From Parelaphostrongylus tenuis (Eukaryota > Nematoda > Chromadorea > Rhabditida > Metastrongylidae): DNA of 64,000 nucleotides. The notes below the pieces were generated by a model that saw only the letters and a program-made list of their open reading frames with translations, was not told the DNA's origin and searched no databases. Below are positions 50,401-58,200 of the stretch, one piece after another (position 1 is the stretch's first letter; every line of letters starts with the position of its first letter). The position numbers and the translations under genes are program-made. The stretch lies in contig JAHQIW010004446.1 of assembly GCA_019055375.1 (NCBI GenBank), forward strand, positions 186,001-250,000. The letters are read 5' to 3'.

Positions 50401-51830
50401 TTCATCCTGCTCGGCGCGTTAATACTGCCACAACCGAGACAATGAATAGCGCCATGCATAGCTGTTTTATGAACCCTATCAGCATTAGAAATCGTCTCAT
50501 AGAGCCTTACGGGAATATAAAGGCAAAAATAAGAGCGATGATGGAATATGATGTATTTGTGTCTAGGACAGAGTTTCTATAACACTTATTGGAGAATATA
50601 TGTGCCTTGAATAAGCAGATATAAGGGTGTTCATGCAAAAAAAAGTCTACAATTGCCTACGTGTCGGAAGATTTTCTCTTATTCAGAGCTTGTAGATGGT
50701 TCTAACTGGTATTTATGACAAAATTATATAGATATGCATTATAAAACAAAATTCTTTTTTATTTAACTGCTTTTGATGGTGTTATAGTGCTTACAAATAT
50801 ATTCAACGATGTTGAGTGAAGTGCAAAATTTCGACCTCAGACGGGACCCGAAGCCGCATTTCACCCTCTCCAGGGCACGTCCTCAACCAGTTGCACTACC
50901 AACGCCTGTTTTGCCACCTCTCTTTCCACGCTACAACGCGTCAATCCGTCGGATTATAAACGGATTGATGTGTTGGAGAAAGAAATAGTGGTGGAAAAAC
51001 AGGCGTTCTTAGTGCAACTGGTTGAACACATGCCCTGGAAAGGGTAAATTGCGGCTTCGGGTCCCGTCTGAGGTCAAAATTTTGCACTTCACTCAACGTC
51101 ACTAGATATATTATGGAGAAACTTCATCGTGTAGATTGCATATCTTTATCCGTTCAGAGCACTAGAAAAATTGAAAATCATGGAAACCTTAGCAATTGTG
51201 AAAAATAATTCCTCAATATTCAATAATTGTGGCTCTTTATGTAGAATTTTCAGACTATGTGAACGATTTAGAAGCATTCTGTGTCCGACTACCCTTTTCT
51301 TGATGATATAATATTTTTTCCAGCGTTAGAATGCTTATATTGCATTGCTATCACTCGTCAAAAAGACGGCTTTCTTCCAACTTTTTTGTGTGTAAGTCGA
51401 ACTGCTGCATATATTTACAGCTCATTGTTACCCAAAATGTGAACTTTTGACTTCTTCCTAAATTTCCATTTCTCTGGTATTCAAAAATGGGAAGTAAAGA
51501 GCTTAAGAAACAAGTAACAATCGAATAGTTTGAAATATGAACAAAATATTAAGGTATTTAGAAAGTTGATAGTTCCCTATGAGTTGAAGAAGATAATACA
51601 CTATAAGTGGATGAAGATCGGTTATGTACAATGTGAAGAAAATATGCAAACACTGCACTGAGAATGAAAGGCTCTCACCTGTAATTGGCTCTAGTGAGAA
51701 AAAGGACGGTAAGGAGACCATTAGCAAAGAGCCCGAACACTGCCAGGCCACAACCGAATACACCCAGTAGAAAGTACCGCTCAACGACCAGACGGTCTTC
51801 TGACGTCGTCTCGCACATCAACTCAGCCAT
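26313..51830 (-). CDS. Seven-transmembrane neuropeptide-type GPCR, eight exons
   Basis: A complete rhodopsin-like receptor, probably a plasma-membrane receptor for a peptide or other small ligand. Exons (minus strand): 51830-51679, 48696-48621, 48205-48066, 40786-40678, 33104-32925, 32808-32643, 26804-26641, 26462-26313. Phases match at every join and the product is about 378 residues. TM1 lies near residues 19-46, TM2 52-76, TM3 about 88-118 ending in E122-R123-Y124, TM4 about 141-157, TM5 near 190-209, TM6 near 245-265 and TM7 near 283-300. TM7 has GNAIRCP where NPxxY is usual, followed by SSSEIRQQF as the start of the tail. A TTTAG site three bases before the ATG could accept a trans-spliced leader. 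Introns 1, 3, 4 and 6 are 3.0, 7.3, 7.6 and 5.8 kb and full of repeats. The style resembles nematode FMRFamide-receptor-like (FRPR/DMSR) proteins, but I cannot assign an orthologue. Exon joins are inferred, not shown by transcripts. Confidence 0.85.
26587..26804 (-). CDS. GPCR exon 7: TM7 and start of C-terminal tail
   Basis: Acceptor TTTTTCAG then AC-TTC completes an Asp codon. The exon encodes DFLHVQHPDLYLLAADFASV, then LTVFGNAIRCPAHFLSSSEI and RQQFLLLFCEETQEK. It either splices at AAG|GTCCAT (position 26641) to exon 8, or reads on for 17 residues to a TAA at 26587. The range given covers the read-through form. Confidence 0.82.
27866..28330 (+). mobile_element. RTE-type LINE remnant, internally deleted
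   Basis: 27866-27960 reads STYSDHRLTSAIRLFSR, like the end of an RTE apurinic endonuclease domain (SDHR motif). 28100-28287 reads TTRWSAFSTKTQEEIYDAQR then THWAALARNREKWKCYW, like the extreme C-terminus of RTE/LINE polyproteins in nematodes. The whole reverse transcriptase between them is missing. A short repeated tail (GATATTAGTGATATTGG) follows the stop. It lies in GPCR intron 6. Confidence 0.65.
29734..29757 (-). ncRNA. Hammerhead-ribozyme-like core
   Basis: Minus strand reads CTGATGA, then GTCTGTAAGGAC (stem II), then GAAAC, the conserved hammerhead core. Just upstream CGGGTTCTGCCCG can form a hairpin as stem I. I could not identify a confident stem III partner or NUH cleavage site, so activity is unproven. 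Confidence 0.6.
30071..30093 (+). ncRNA. Hammerhead-like core with a mutated GAAA box
   Basis: CTGATGA-GTCTGCGAGGAA-GGAAC: the sister copy of 29734-29757. Stem II is broken and GAAAC is changed to GGAAC, so it is probably inactive. Confidence 0.5.
30380..30760 (+). mobile_element. Mariner-like remnant, same family as 44.7 kb
   Basis: CAATTTTGGTATCGTTCC...TATACTTG aligns with 44.76-44.83 kb. The right end (TCATGCAATTTTATTACAGA) aligns with 45.36-45.42 kb. It is eroded and non-coding, and lies in GPCR intron 6. Confidence 0.6.
32643..32808 (-). CDS. GPCR exon 6: intracellular loop 3 and TM6
   Basis: Encodes LRSLITELTMGHDVMKIRRR, a basic third intracellular loop, then TM6 (NTLIVIISAYLISNLLNVYL) and TLTEYINA. 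The acceptor is the tandem TTTTAAGCAG, so the exon may begin with or without one extra Gln. The donor AATGCAG|GTTATT leaves phase 1, matched by exon 7. The intron before it is only 116 bp. Confidence 0.87.
32925..33104 (-). CDS. GPCR exon 5: extracellular loop 2 and TM5
   Basis: Acceptor CTACATTCAG leads into KVSMIERNECSGYRRFKLDV, an extracellular loop with one Cys that could pair with a TM3-end Cys. TM5 follows (AAIFVPFFTLIFLNGGIVIM) and the cytoplasmic end is LRNQNVQ. The donor CAG|GTGAGT is near consensus. Length is 180 bp, phase 0 to phase 0. Confidence 0.88.
33690..33975 (-). repeat. SINE-like repeat, tRNA-headed
   Basis: Shares TTATCACTTTAT and CGTCGTAGA(G/A) blocks and a minus-strand tRNA-like head (GGTGCCCAAGTGGCTAGTAA) with 13.8 and 20.5 kb. 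Intron 4 of the GPCR. Confidence 0.45.
34230..34650 (-). mobile_element. Mariner-like remnant, same family as 38.4 and 24 kb
   Basis: Reverse complement of 34380-34510 matches the 38.85-38.98 kb transposase 3' part (…TTATCATCTC...). The block ACATTCTCCAACATACCACA at 34.6 kb matches 24.25 kb and 38.36 kb. No open frame. Confidence 0.55.
35926..35990 (+). pseudogene. Truncated tRNA-Gly-like sequence
   Basis: TTGGTGGCCCAGTGGTAGAA then TGCTCGCCTGCCGCGC matches a tRNA-Gly (GCC) through the anticodon arm. After CCGGGT the T loop and acceptor 3' strand are lost. It is a tRNA pseudogene or the head of a SINE. Confidence 0.6.
37096..37120 (-). ncRNA. Hammerhead-like core, second subfamily
   Basis: Minus strand reads AATAATGA, then GGCTGAAAGGCC (perfect stem II), then GAAAC. 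The first box differs from CTGATGA at its start, so activity is doubtful. Confidence 0.5.
37642..37666 (+). ncRNA. Hammerhead-like core, second subfamily, plus arm
   Basis: CGAATGA-GACCGAGTGACC-GAAAC, the inverted partner of the core at 37096-37120. The GAAAC box and following ACGTG are intact; the first box is degenerate. Confidence 0.45.
38008..38204. mobile_element. MITE-like element with 62-bp inverted repeats
   Basis: Arms 38008-38069 and 38143-38204 are inverted copies; the central 41 bp of each (GCCAAACACGAGGTGTTACA...TTGACAGCTG) is almost perfect. The interior is 73 bp with no coding. Intron 4 of the GPCR. Confidence 0.75.
38350..38985 (+). pseudogene. Mariner transposase pseudogene
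   Basis: The longest transposase relic here. It reads FITGDDSWVYYENNTYHAHW then LPHGKDVPARP, then after frameshifts LRKLGTALRENCPKRFNVAF, RQDNTWSYIAKSTRHSVAKL and a final YDITPSGYH. The first two Asp of the DD34D triad (TGD, RQDN) are present; the third (normally PSDY) is Gly. At least two frameshifts and stops make it dead. The N-terminal HTH part is missing. Confidence 0.8.
39589..39720 (+). repeat. Partial copy of the 52-kb TIR element
   Basis: TGTTTCACACAAGTGTATTACTCGC, then ACCATTCGGTAGCGCAA and GAAAAGACCGCTTC parallel the left end of the 52.1-kb element. No matching right end was found. Confidence 0.45.
40678..40786 (-). CDS. GPCR exon 4: TM4
   Basis: Acceptor ACATTGCAG is followed by G-TAT-TGT, which completes Arg and gives Tyr, so E-R-Y is restored across a 7.3-kb intron. 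The exon encodes YCMTKHWTFTGFERRTRW followed by TM4 (LALFLVLGMAIVIKN). The donor is taken as GCG|GTATTG, the only usable GT that leaves phase 0. A tiny extra exon between 4 and 5 cannot be excluded. Confidence 0.8.
42275..42380 (-). repeat. tRNA-like repeat with outer stem
   Basis: Minus-oriented copy of the 14.25-kb family: GAGTGGTGAGCAAAACTTTG at the left, B box GGTTAACGCGGGTTCATCA in reverse, and TTTTCCTGCCACTC at the right. Intron 3 of the GPCR. Confidence 0.6.
42583..42614. repeat. TA microsatellite
   Basis: About 16 uninterrupted TA units after ACATAGG. Confidence 0.95.
43340..43560 (-). repeat. SINE-like copy related to the 2-kb tandem repeats
   Basis: Shares GGAATGCATG..TGGCCTAT.CA, CCAGATAAGT and AATGGATCAAACCTG with 2.35-2.65 kb. 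The right end GGACACCTCAAACCGCTGCG is a minus-strand tRNA-like head. Confidence 0.55.
43771..43817 (+). repeat. Fragment of the 55-kb hammerhead repeat
   Basis: GCCTGTATAGCACTAGA and GTTATATCCTTA match the sequence just after the hammerhead core at 55.18-55.23 kb. The core itself is absent here. Confidence 0.55.
44693..45425 (+). mobile_element. Mariner-like deletion derivative keeping the DNA-binding domain
   Basis: Long imperfect TIRs of about 70 bp (left TAGGTTGTGTAAGGAGTTCG; reverse right TAGGTTGCGAAAAAGTTCGC) with TA at both ends. The interior encodes the transposase N-terminus: SASEAAAKNNRAWVDNTAVE, then after a stop FAKFKF...DNLEHQSRFGRPQKVDRQT, then CVKIIVNILHELGKVQKKS. These are the two helix-turn-helix blocks. 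The catalytic half is deleted. Confidence 0.8.
46434..46497. repeat. TA microsatellite, interrupted
   Basis: About 60 bp of TA with two small interruptions. Minus-strand frames here (YIYIYIY) are artefacts of the repeat. Confidence 0.95.
48066..48205 (-). CDS. GPCR exon 3: TM3 up to ER of ERY
   Basis: Encodes SVPINAEYFDKYLLFMMWLN, then a hydrophobic TM3 ending MASIER. Two acceptors lie ten bases apart (TTTCAG then TACTTTTCAG); only the inner one keeps the phase set by exon 2. Donor AG|GTATGC splits the Arg codon of the ERY motif. Confidence 0.85.
48621..48696 (-). CDS. GPCR exon 2: TM2
   Basis: A 76-bp exon too short to stand out as an ORF. Acceptor AATTTCAG precedes G-CAT-TCA, completing the Arg split from exon 1. 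It encodes HSPFFFLGFVALFDTLFDVT then FILLL, a classic TM2 with the L-A-x-x-D pattern (VALFD). Donor CTG|GTTTG is weak but in phase 0 with exon 3. Confidence 0.85.
50807..51100. repeat. Near-perfect 290-bp foldback built from a tRNA-like repeat
   Basis: Arms 50807-50950 and 50960-51100 are inverted copies, roughly 90% identical by eye, separated by about 10 bp at TCAATCCGTCGG...GGATTGA. Each arm contains the minus or plus tRNA-like unit (GACCTCAGACGGGACCCGAA; CCAGGGCA; AACCAGTTGCACTA). Transcribed within GPCR intron 1 it would form a long hairpin. Confidence 0.85.
51679..51830 (-). CDS. GPCR exon 1: start codon and TM1
   Basis: Starts MAELMCETTSEDRLVVERYF and continues into a hydrophobic TM1 with GLFANGLL, the GN motif typical of TM1. 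The intracellular end TRANY-R is followed by donor AG|GTGAGAG, leaving a split Arg codon. The ATG is chosen because it is the first Met before TM1 and sits three bases after a possible leader acceptor (AATTTAG). Confidence 0.85.
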
Positions 51831-52097
51831 CGTCTAAATTCGCACCTCGGTATCACGGAAAGCACAAGGTATGTTCCAATAGGTAATATATCGCATAAAT
51901 GATATTGAAAAAAGGATGTCAAACCGGGTTCCTTTCGGTTACAAGAGGGCAAATAAATATCCGACCTGACTCGCTTGACAGGACGTTTTTATGAGCATGT
52001 CAGTATCCATCTCAGGCATGAATCTCCTACTAAAGCCCACATTAGCCGATTTTCAAAAAGATCCTTTTAGAACGTTATAAGATCCGAAATAAAATTA

Positions 52098-52537
52098 TGT
52101 TTCACACGCGCATATTTCTCGCAAGACAAAGCCCTTTCCTTGCACTAGTAGTGATCATTCGATAGCGTAATGTTTGCTGATTTCAACACTGTGCTTATAT
52201 TCCGAAAAAACCGCTTCTTTGCAATGTAAGAGGAAAAGTAAGATTGATATACACGCTCGAGCAAGGTGGTCTTTGGCCAATATACAGGCCATTGTGGGGA
52301 AGCGGCAATGGGAGTTGTGCAATAATCAATCGATTTTCAATCGGCTTTATGTTAGTGCAATCTTTCTTATTTATTTGGGAAATATTTCTCCGCTTTAGAA
52401 AAAAAAAATTAAAACGTATGACTCCGTTACAAAAACACTTTGTAACTTTATTCTGTCATAGATACGACGCTATCGAACGATTATTGATGGTTCAAGGAAA
52501 ATGCTCTGTCCGGCGAGAAATATGCGCGTGTGAAACA
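52098..52537. mobile_element. Non-autonomous TIR element of 440 bp
   Basis: TIRs of about 75 bp: left TGTTTCACACGCGCATATTT...CCTTTCCTTG, right (reverse) TGTTTCACACGCGCATATTT...ATTTTCCTTG, both continuing to ATTCGATAGCG/GTTCGATAGCG. The outer 28 bp are almost perfect. No transposase is inside. A half-copy of the left end is at 39.59-39.72 kb. Confidence 0.75.
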
Positions 52538-52539
52538 CA

Positions 52540-55095
52540 TGGGATTTCCTTCGTAAGGGCGCTAAAAATTTATTTTCGAACCGGATACGTGGGACTGTAG
52601 CTAGGGATTTCGGCTTCCGAAAGATTGCTAACAATGCTATGAAAAATTCCTGACCAGCGATTGAGGTTATTGTGTCCTTTCATAACCTAAGAAATACCTT
52701 ATGCCGGTACAATATCCTTTGGCAATTCAATTATTAGTCATTGAAATGAAGAAGAAAGCATTAAGAAGCAAATACGTTCCAACGACTCAGTAATTTATTA
52801 CCGATAGAAAGCTTTATCTGTGAACAAATTTGTCATCATTCTCATTGATTGTTTCATAGATGGATGATTTGGCGATCACATCCATATCAGGTGTGATTTA
52901 GTAAGAAAAAAACTAAATCACTTTCATCCTTAATATTTTTGCAAAAAACGAATATTCTGATCAACTACATTTTCGTATAGAACGTTAGTGCTAAAATAGC
53001 AAGTTAATAACCAAATTGCTCAAAACGATGACTTGTAGAGAATCGAGAGAGATTTTTTCAATTTCAAATGACGACACAATAGAAGACAATAAAAGAAATG
53101 GCCGCATGGACGTGTTCAATGTGATATTCAATGTTCGTAGACGTGAATACATTCTTGAGCAGTAGGGATGTAACTTTTTTCATATTAGTAAAATATAGAA
53201 AAAAATCTAAATAAAAATGTGGACAGTTCAATGAATTGGAATTTTTTCTTTTTGTACGCGGAAAATCGCTTTTTGGAGTCGTGAGAGAGTGCGAAGTTCG
53301 GCTGATCGTCAATAGGAAGTAATCATCCCTTATGGATGAGAATAAAGTTGTTTACTTGGCGACTAACCTTATTTATGACGAAAATGTATCGCAGGTCGAC
53401 ACACACCCACAATACCTCATCTTGATGACGGCTTTTGGAAAAACTGATGAGAACAAATGAACCACATCACTTACCAGAACTCTAATGCTACTCATTGCCG
53501 TACTTTACATAGCAGCAAGCATTTTTATTATCTCCCATTTGTCGTCATGCAGTCATTAGGCATGGTGGGCTTCATGTATTTATAAATTTTGAGTATGCAG
53601 TATTAAGAAGGGCTTCTAAAATTCTCTCCTGTCATACGTTGGTCAAATGTGACTTTTCCTGCGGAATTGCAGTGGTTGTTTTAGGGCAATAGCTGACAAG
53701 TAATAACTAGCGTCTTCAGGATCTAATGAATAGAACCTGCAAAATCGACTTAACCAATAAGATGCTGTATTTTCCAACATCCAACATGACAGTGCTCATA
53801 GAAGATAATGCTAGAGGTTGATCAATACCCTAGGAAAGTGTCATAAATTCGACTCAATTCATGCCATCCTGTAGTTAGAACGATTGTCTAGTCCATGAAA
53901 TAAGTTACCGATCCTTCCTATAGGTGGAGCCAGTGGCTTTTTCTTCTCAGATAAAGCTTACACTAACCGCCTGCCCTGAAGGAAATAGAAGGCTCTGTGG
54001 AACCGGGAAACGAGATTGAAGTGACAACATATGTGTCTTATGAGCTTCCAAGACTTGCACTTGGAGGCTTCTTAATATAACGTCTGTCAAACAATGGCAA
54101 ATGCTCGAGCGAATATCGCCTTCATCAAATCATATAAATGATTATATTAACCACGTCCTTTCCATCGAGCGACAGTATCCGAAAAACAATCACTTTTTGT
54201 AATCAGGTGCATCTTTTACATCAAGGCATTAATATAAAATAGGTGGCAAAGTTGAGATTTTCGGATTTTTCTTTGCGAACAGCGGTTTTTGGCCACCGAG
54301 AAGTTTGCCGAAGCACTTTTTATTGTGGAGTAAAAACGTTATATCAAGGAGCTTGCTCCATCTTTTGCAGACCACAGTGACCAATAAAGTAGGAAAAAGT
54401 TCTGGTTCGCGCCAAAACACGAATAGCTTTCATTTGTCCTTGCAGTGTGCGGAAGTGAAATAAAGTGAGGAGTTTTTCCATATTATTCGGTGTTTACATT
54501 CGAATCTTAGAAAATGCAGAGATTCTTCTGAACGGGCTCTGTGGAAATAATAGGATTACAAATCTAGGGACAGAAGTTCGTAAAATAAAGAACAAACATA
54601 TTGCTCCTTTTCTGAAGAATAAAATCAGTGCAAAATATTTTTTCTTTCTTCTTTTTTTGCAAATTTTCGAAGACGTGATTTCTTGTGCATGTTTAAAATC
54701 TTATCAAAGGATCTCACTCTACAGGATGAACGCCATAGTTAGCGTCCAACATAAGTGAAACATAAAGATTTTGAAGCATTTAAGATCTAGCTGGAACCAA
54801 CGACGAAACGGCGACTACATCATCACCAATTGGCGTCTCATCGATGCGAAAGCCGATGAGTTCTGTTAGACATTTATTCTTGCAACGTCACAAATGGAGG
54901 CATACATGAAACTCCGCAGCGTCTGCTACGATACAATAACAATGAAACCCTATAACAAAAGGTTCTAAGAATTCTGATGTAGTAATATGTGATTTTTTTT
55001 CAACAAATTTCACATTTGAGAAACTGAAGAACTTCGACTGGTTTTTTGATTTTTCTGAAGTGATTTGAAAGTAACTGATTTTTTTAATCGGTGTC
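52540..55095. other. No recognisable gene; upstream flank of the GPCR
   Basis: AT-rich spacer with short frames only. The GPCR promoter should be between 51.84 kb and a few kb to the right, but no defined element was seen. Confidence 0.4.
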
Positions 55096-55099
55096 AATT

Positions 55100-55245
55100 C
55101 CTCTATGAAAGATTACTTGACCTCAGTGGATCGGCTGATCCGAGGGAGGGTGGTACTGATGAGTCCCAATAGGACGAAACACGTGCCTGTATAGCACTAG
55201 AGCTAACAGCTTAAAACATGTTATATCCTTATCAGATTATATCAT
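55100..55245 (+). repeat. Repeat carrying the best hammerhead-like core
   Basis: Contains the core at 55156-55180 followed by ACGTGCCTGTATAGCACTAG and AACATGTTATATCCTTATC, partly shared with 43.77 kb and, in layout (GAAACACGTG...TATAGCAC), with 37.65 kb. Upstream CGGCTGATCCG can form a small hairpin. Confidence 0.6.
55156..55180 (+). ncRNA. Hammerhead-ribozyme-like core, perfect boxes
   Basis: CTGATGA, then GTCC-CAATA-GGAC (4-bp stem II), then GAAAC: every conserved core position is present. Stem I and stem III partners with an NUH site are not obvious within 60 bp, so it may be a minimal or dimer-acting type as reported for Penelope-like elements, or a decayed copy. Confidence 0.6.
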
Positions 55246-55249
55246 TTTG

Positions 55250-58200
55250 AGCGGGTCCATAGAAAAGTGGTTGAACGAAGAGGTACAAAGAACTTCATAT
55301 AATTCATGAATAAAGCCCAAAAGCTTCTAATTAAAGTGGTGTGTAGATTTTGCAGTATGAAGCCCACATGATGAAGCTTTCCCTCATTTAGCGAAAGGGC
55401 ACAAACGACTATAGAATGAGGAGCTCGCTGAACACAGACTGCTTTCGCAACGCATCATTGACAGAATGCAGAATATGATGACAGCCAATCATTTTTACAG
55501 GCGTTCATTGGAATTTCGAGATTCGATCAGGAAAAAGATTTTCAAAATTTGAACGAATTGGTCTATCATCTGCAATAACAAATAACTAATGGCTATAGGA
55601 AAGGCAATTCGTCAATCTAGACAAGCACAAAATCAAAAGTTAGAGACTATCGATGAAAATCACTTTTGCTCTTTAGACTTCACTGCTGAACACCTGTCGC
55701 ATAACGACACTTGTAGCTTTGTTGTGGTGAATCTACCGCACATAGTGTTAAGGGCAATCACGCGGGGCGAATATTCGCCTACGAAGATGTCTCACAGTGA
55801 AATACTCAAGTAATCAGAACAATCAGGTGGGTGAAGTTGTAAAAATCGCCAGTTCTTCATCAATTGCTTATTTTTTCTCTGCTCAAGGTCATTCAAAGGT
55901 CACAATATTATTCACCATTAAATACTGTGAAGTGAGGCGCTGATAGATGTGGTCTTAGAAAAACATTTTTGACAAGCTGGATATAAAACACAATGTGACC
56001 AAAACAACGGGCATATTTTATCGTGGTCAACATTTTGGTGAGCAACACTCGACTTAAACATAATTTCCAACTTTCAAACTGATCAATTAGTCAAATATAA
56101 AAAGTGCGATATTTTTATTACCACCACTCGAACAAATCATCAAGTTATCTCTAGAGAAAAAACTCGAGAAGCAAAATAAAATCCGAGACATTCAAATTTT
56201 TGTACATGTTGGCAAGAAAATTGTAGAACAGTTTGAAATTTACTTCCTACTACTATTTCATTCTAGTAAGATCAATCGGAGGAGTAATGTCGACCGATCA
56301 CTTCAGTACACCTTTGAAGCAGACATAGTTTTTTTTTTCCACTAGTCTTCCTCGCGCTTCGCAAAAACTATTAAGAGCTCTGAATTGATTAGGTAGTGAT
56401 TTGAAGCAAACATCTATCAAGGTTGAATCTTTTCGTCAAAAAACTTTAAACCTAGAAGGGGTGCATGGTGTGAGCTACACTCATTCCCCTCAAACAAATT
56501 GTCCTCATTTAGTTGTAAGTATTCAGGTGTGATAAGGCTTCACAGTTCAAGATAAGCTAAAACTTGTCTCGACTGCTCCAATCTACTACGGCAATATAAC
56601 GGACTGTCTATTGTGTGATGGAATCACTTATGACATGTAAGAATTACTAGTGAGACAGGTCGTGCCCATCGCGTTTGACACGAACCTGGCTACCGAAGAA
56701 CGAATATCGGTGCTCGATCTTTATTAAACTGATGGATGCTTTCCTGGCAGGTGTCAGAATTCTGATATGTGCTGAAACATTAACCTTTTCTTTCTTTGAC
56801 CTGGTGTCTCAGAAGTCTTTCTTTTACGATGCAATGCAGTGACTGACAGTCTGACACCTGGGTGATGTGGTTCATGTGGAATCGCATGGGGCCATCATTA
56901 CTTGGTAGCCGTGAGGCCGCTTTCACCAACTGTGGTTAATACTCGTCATCATTCTATACTACCCGTATGCCCCATCTTTTACAATTTATGTACACAAATT
57001 GAGATGCGAAAACCGACAAAACGCAATGAAACACTCCATCGTGCCTCTATGAAATGTGCAGTTTTCGATGGCAGCATTGAGACGCTTACCCTTATCGAGA
57101 AGACACTCATGTCGGATAATCACTTGGCTTCGACGCTCATTTATATCGTTTTTTTCGTGTCGTCGGCTTTTATATCCTGACCAATAGCGCTTTACACTTC
57201 CATAATGGAGGCCTTTATGGGAAGCTCCACAGCGCTCTCTAATATATCTACTTGAAACCGCATAATGATCGACTTGAATTGAGAGAAGCAGAACCTTTTA
57301 TTAAAGGTTTGTGACAATTTGAAATATTTTGGCCGAAATATGACGATGCAAAAATCTTTTTCGAGCAATTATCATGAACACGGAGTGTTAGCTTTGCGCT
57401 CAAGGATATGTTACTCGTATCCGTACTCGATAACTACAATAATGAGAACTTTTTTAATTACTGTGGCACATTCTCATCGATAACTTACAGTGTTAGCTTT
57501 CGAGAAGAAAAACATTTCAATTTTCTCTTTGCTAGACATAGAAGAGGCTTTTTAGACAGAAAAAAAATCGATCTCTATCGAAAGAAAAGGTCGATTTTGA
57601 CGACAATACAACTTCAACGGGCCAGACTGAAAGACAATTAGCAAACATTTACAGATGTTCTTTTGAGTCTGAACTCTGGCGCTCTCACTTCTCTGTTGAA
57701 GACTGACCTTTTGCAGCTTGCAAGCTAGCTTGGAACAATACGTTTAAAGTTAATGACGCAGTTCAGTGAAAATTTCGTACGACTGCAGACTGAGAAAAGT
57801 TTCACGAATAATCATCAAAGCCGATGTGAAATGAACAAGGCGGGTGTAGTGTAGTATATGTGGAGGGGATTAGGCAAAAGCTGTGGAATGGGCGTGACCA
57901 GTAGAAGCGAAGTTCGTGAACAAAACAATTACTATTTGTGGGTCTTTGAAGCTTTGATCGAACAGGAAAAGAATAGCGAAATTTTACGACGTTCTCATCG
58001 ACAAAATGTGGAAAGTTTAGCTTGCAATAGTGGAAAAAAATTAATGTAATGGAGAAATAGTTTTGCGAAAACTAATTCATCAGCGAACAGAATTGAATTC
58101 GGTCAAGCATAAAGAGTGAGAAGTAGTCGATGTGTTATGTCACATTATCTTTATACTTTCAGAATCACATTACTTTGCCGTAAATTCACAAAACAGTCGC

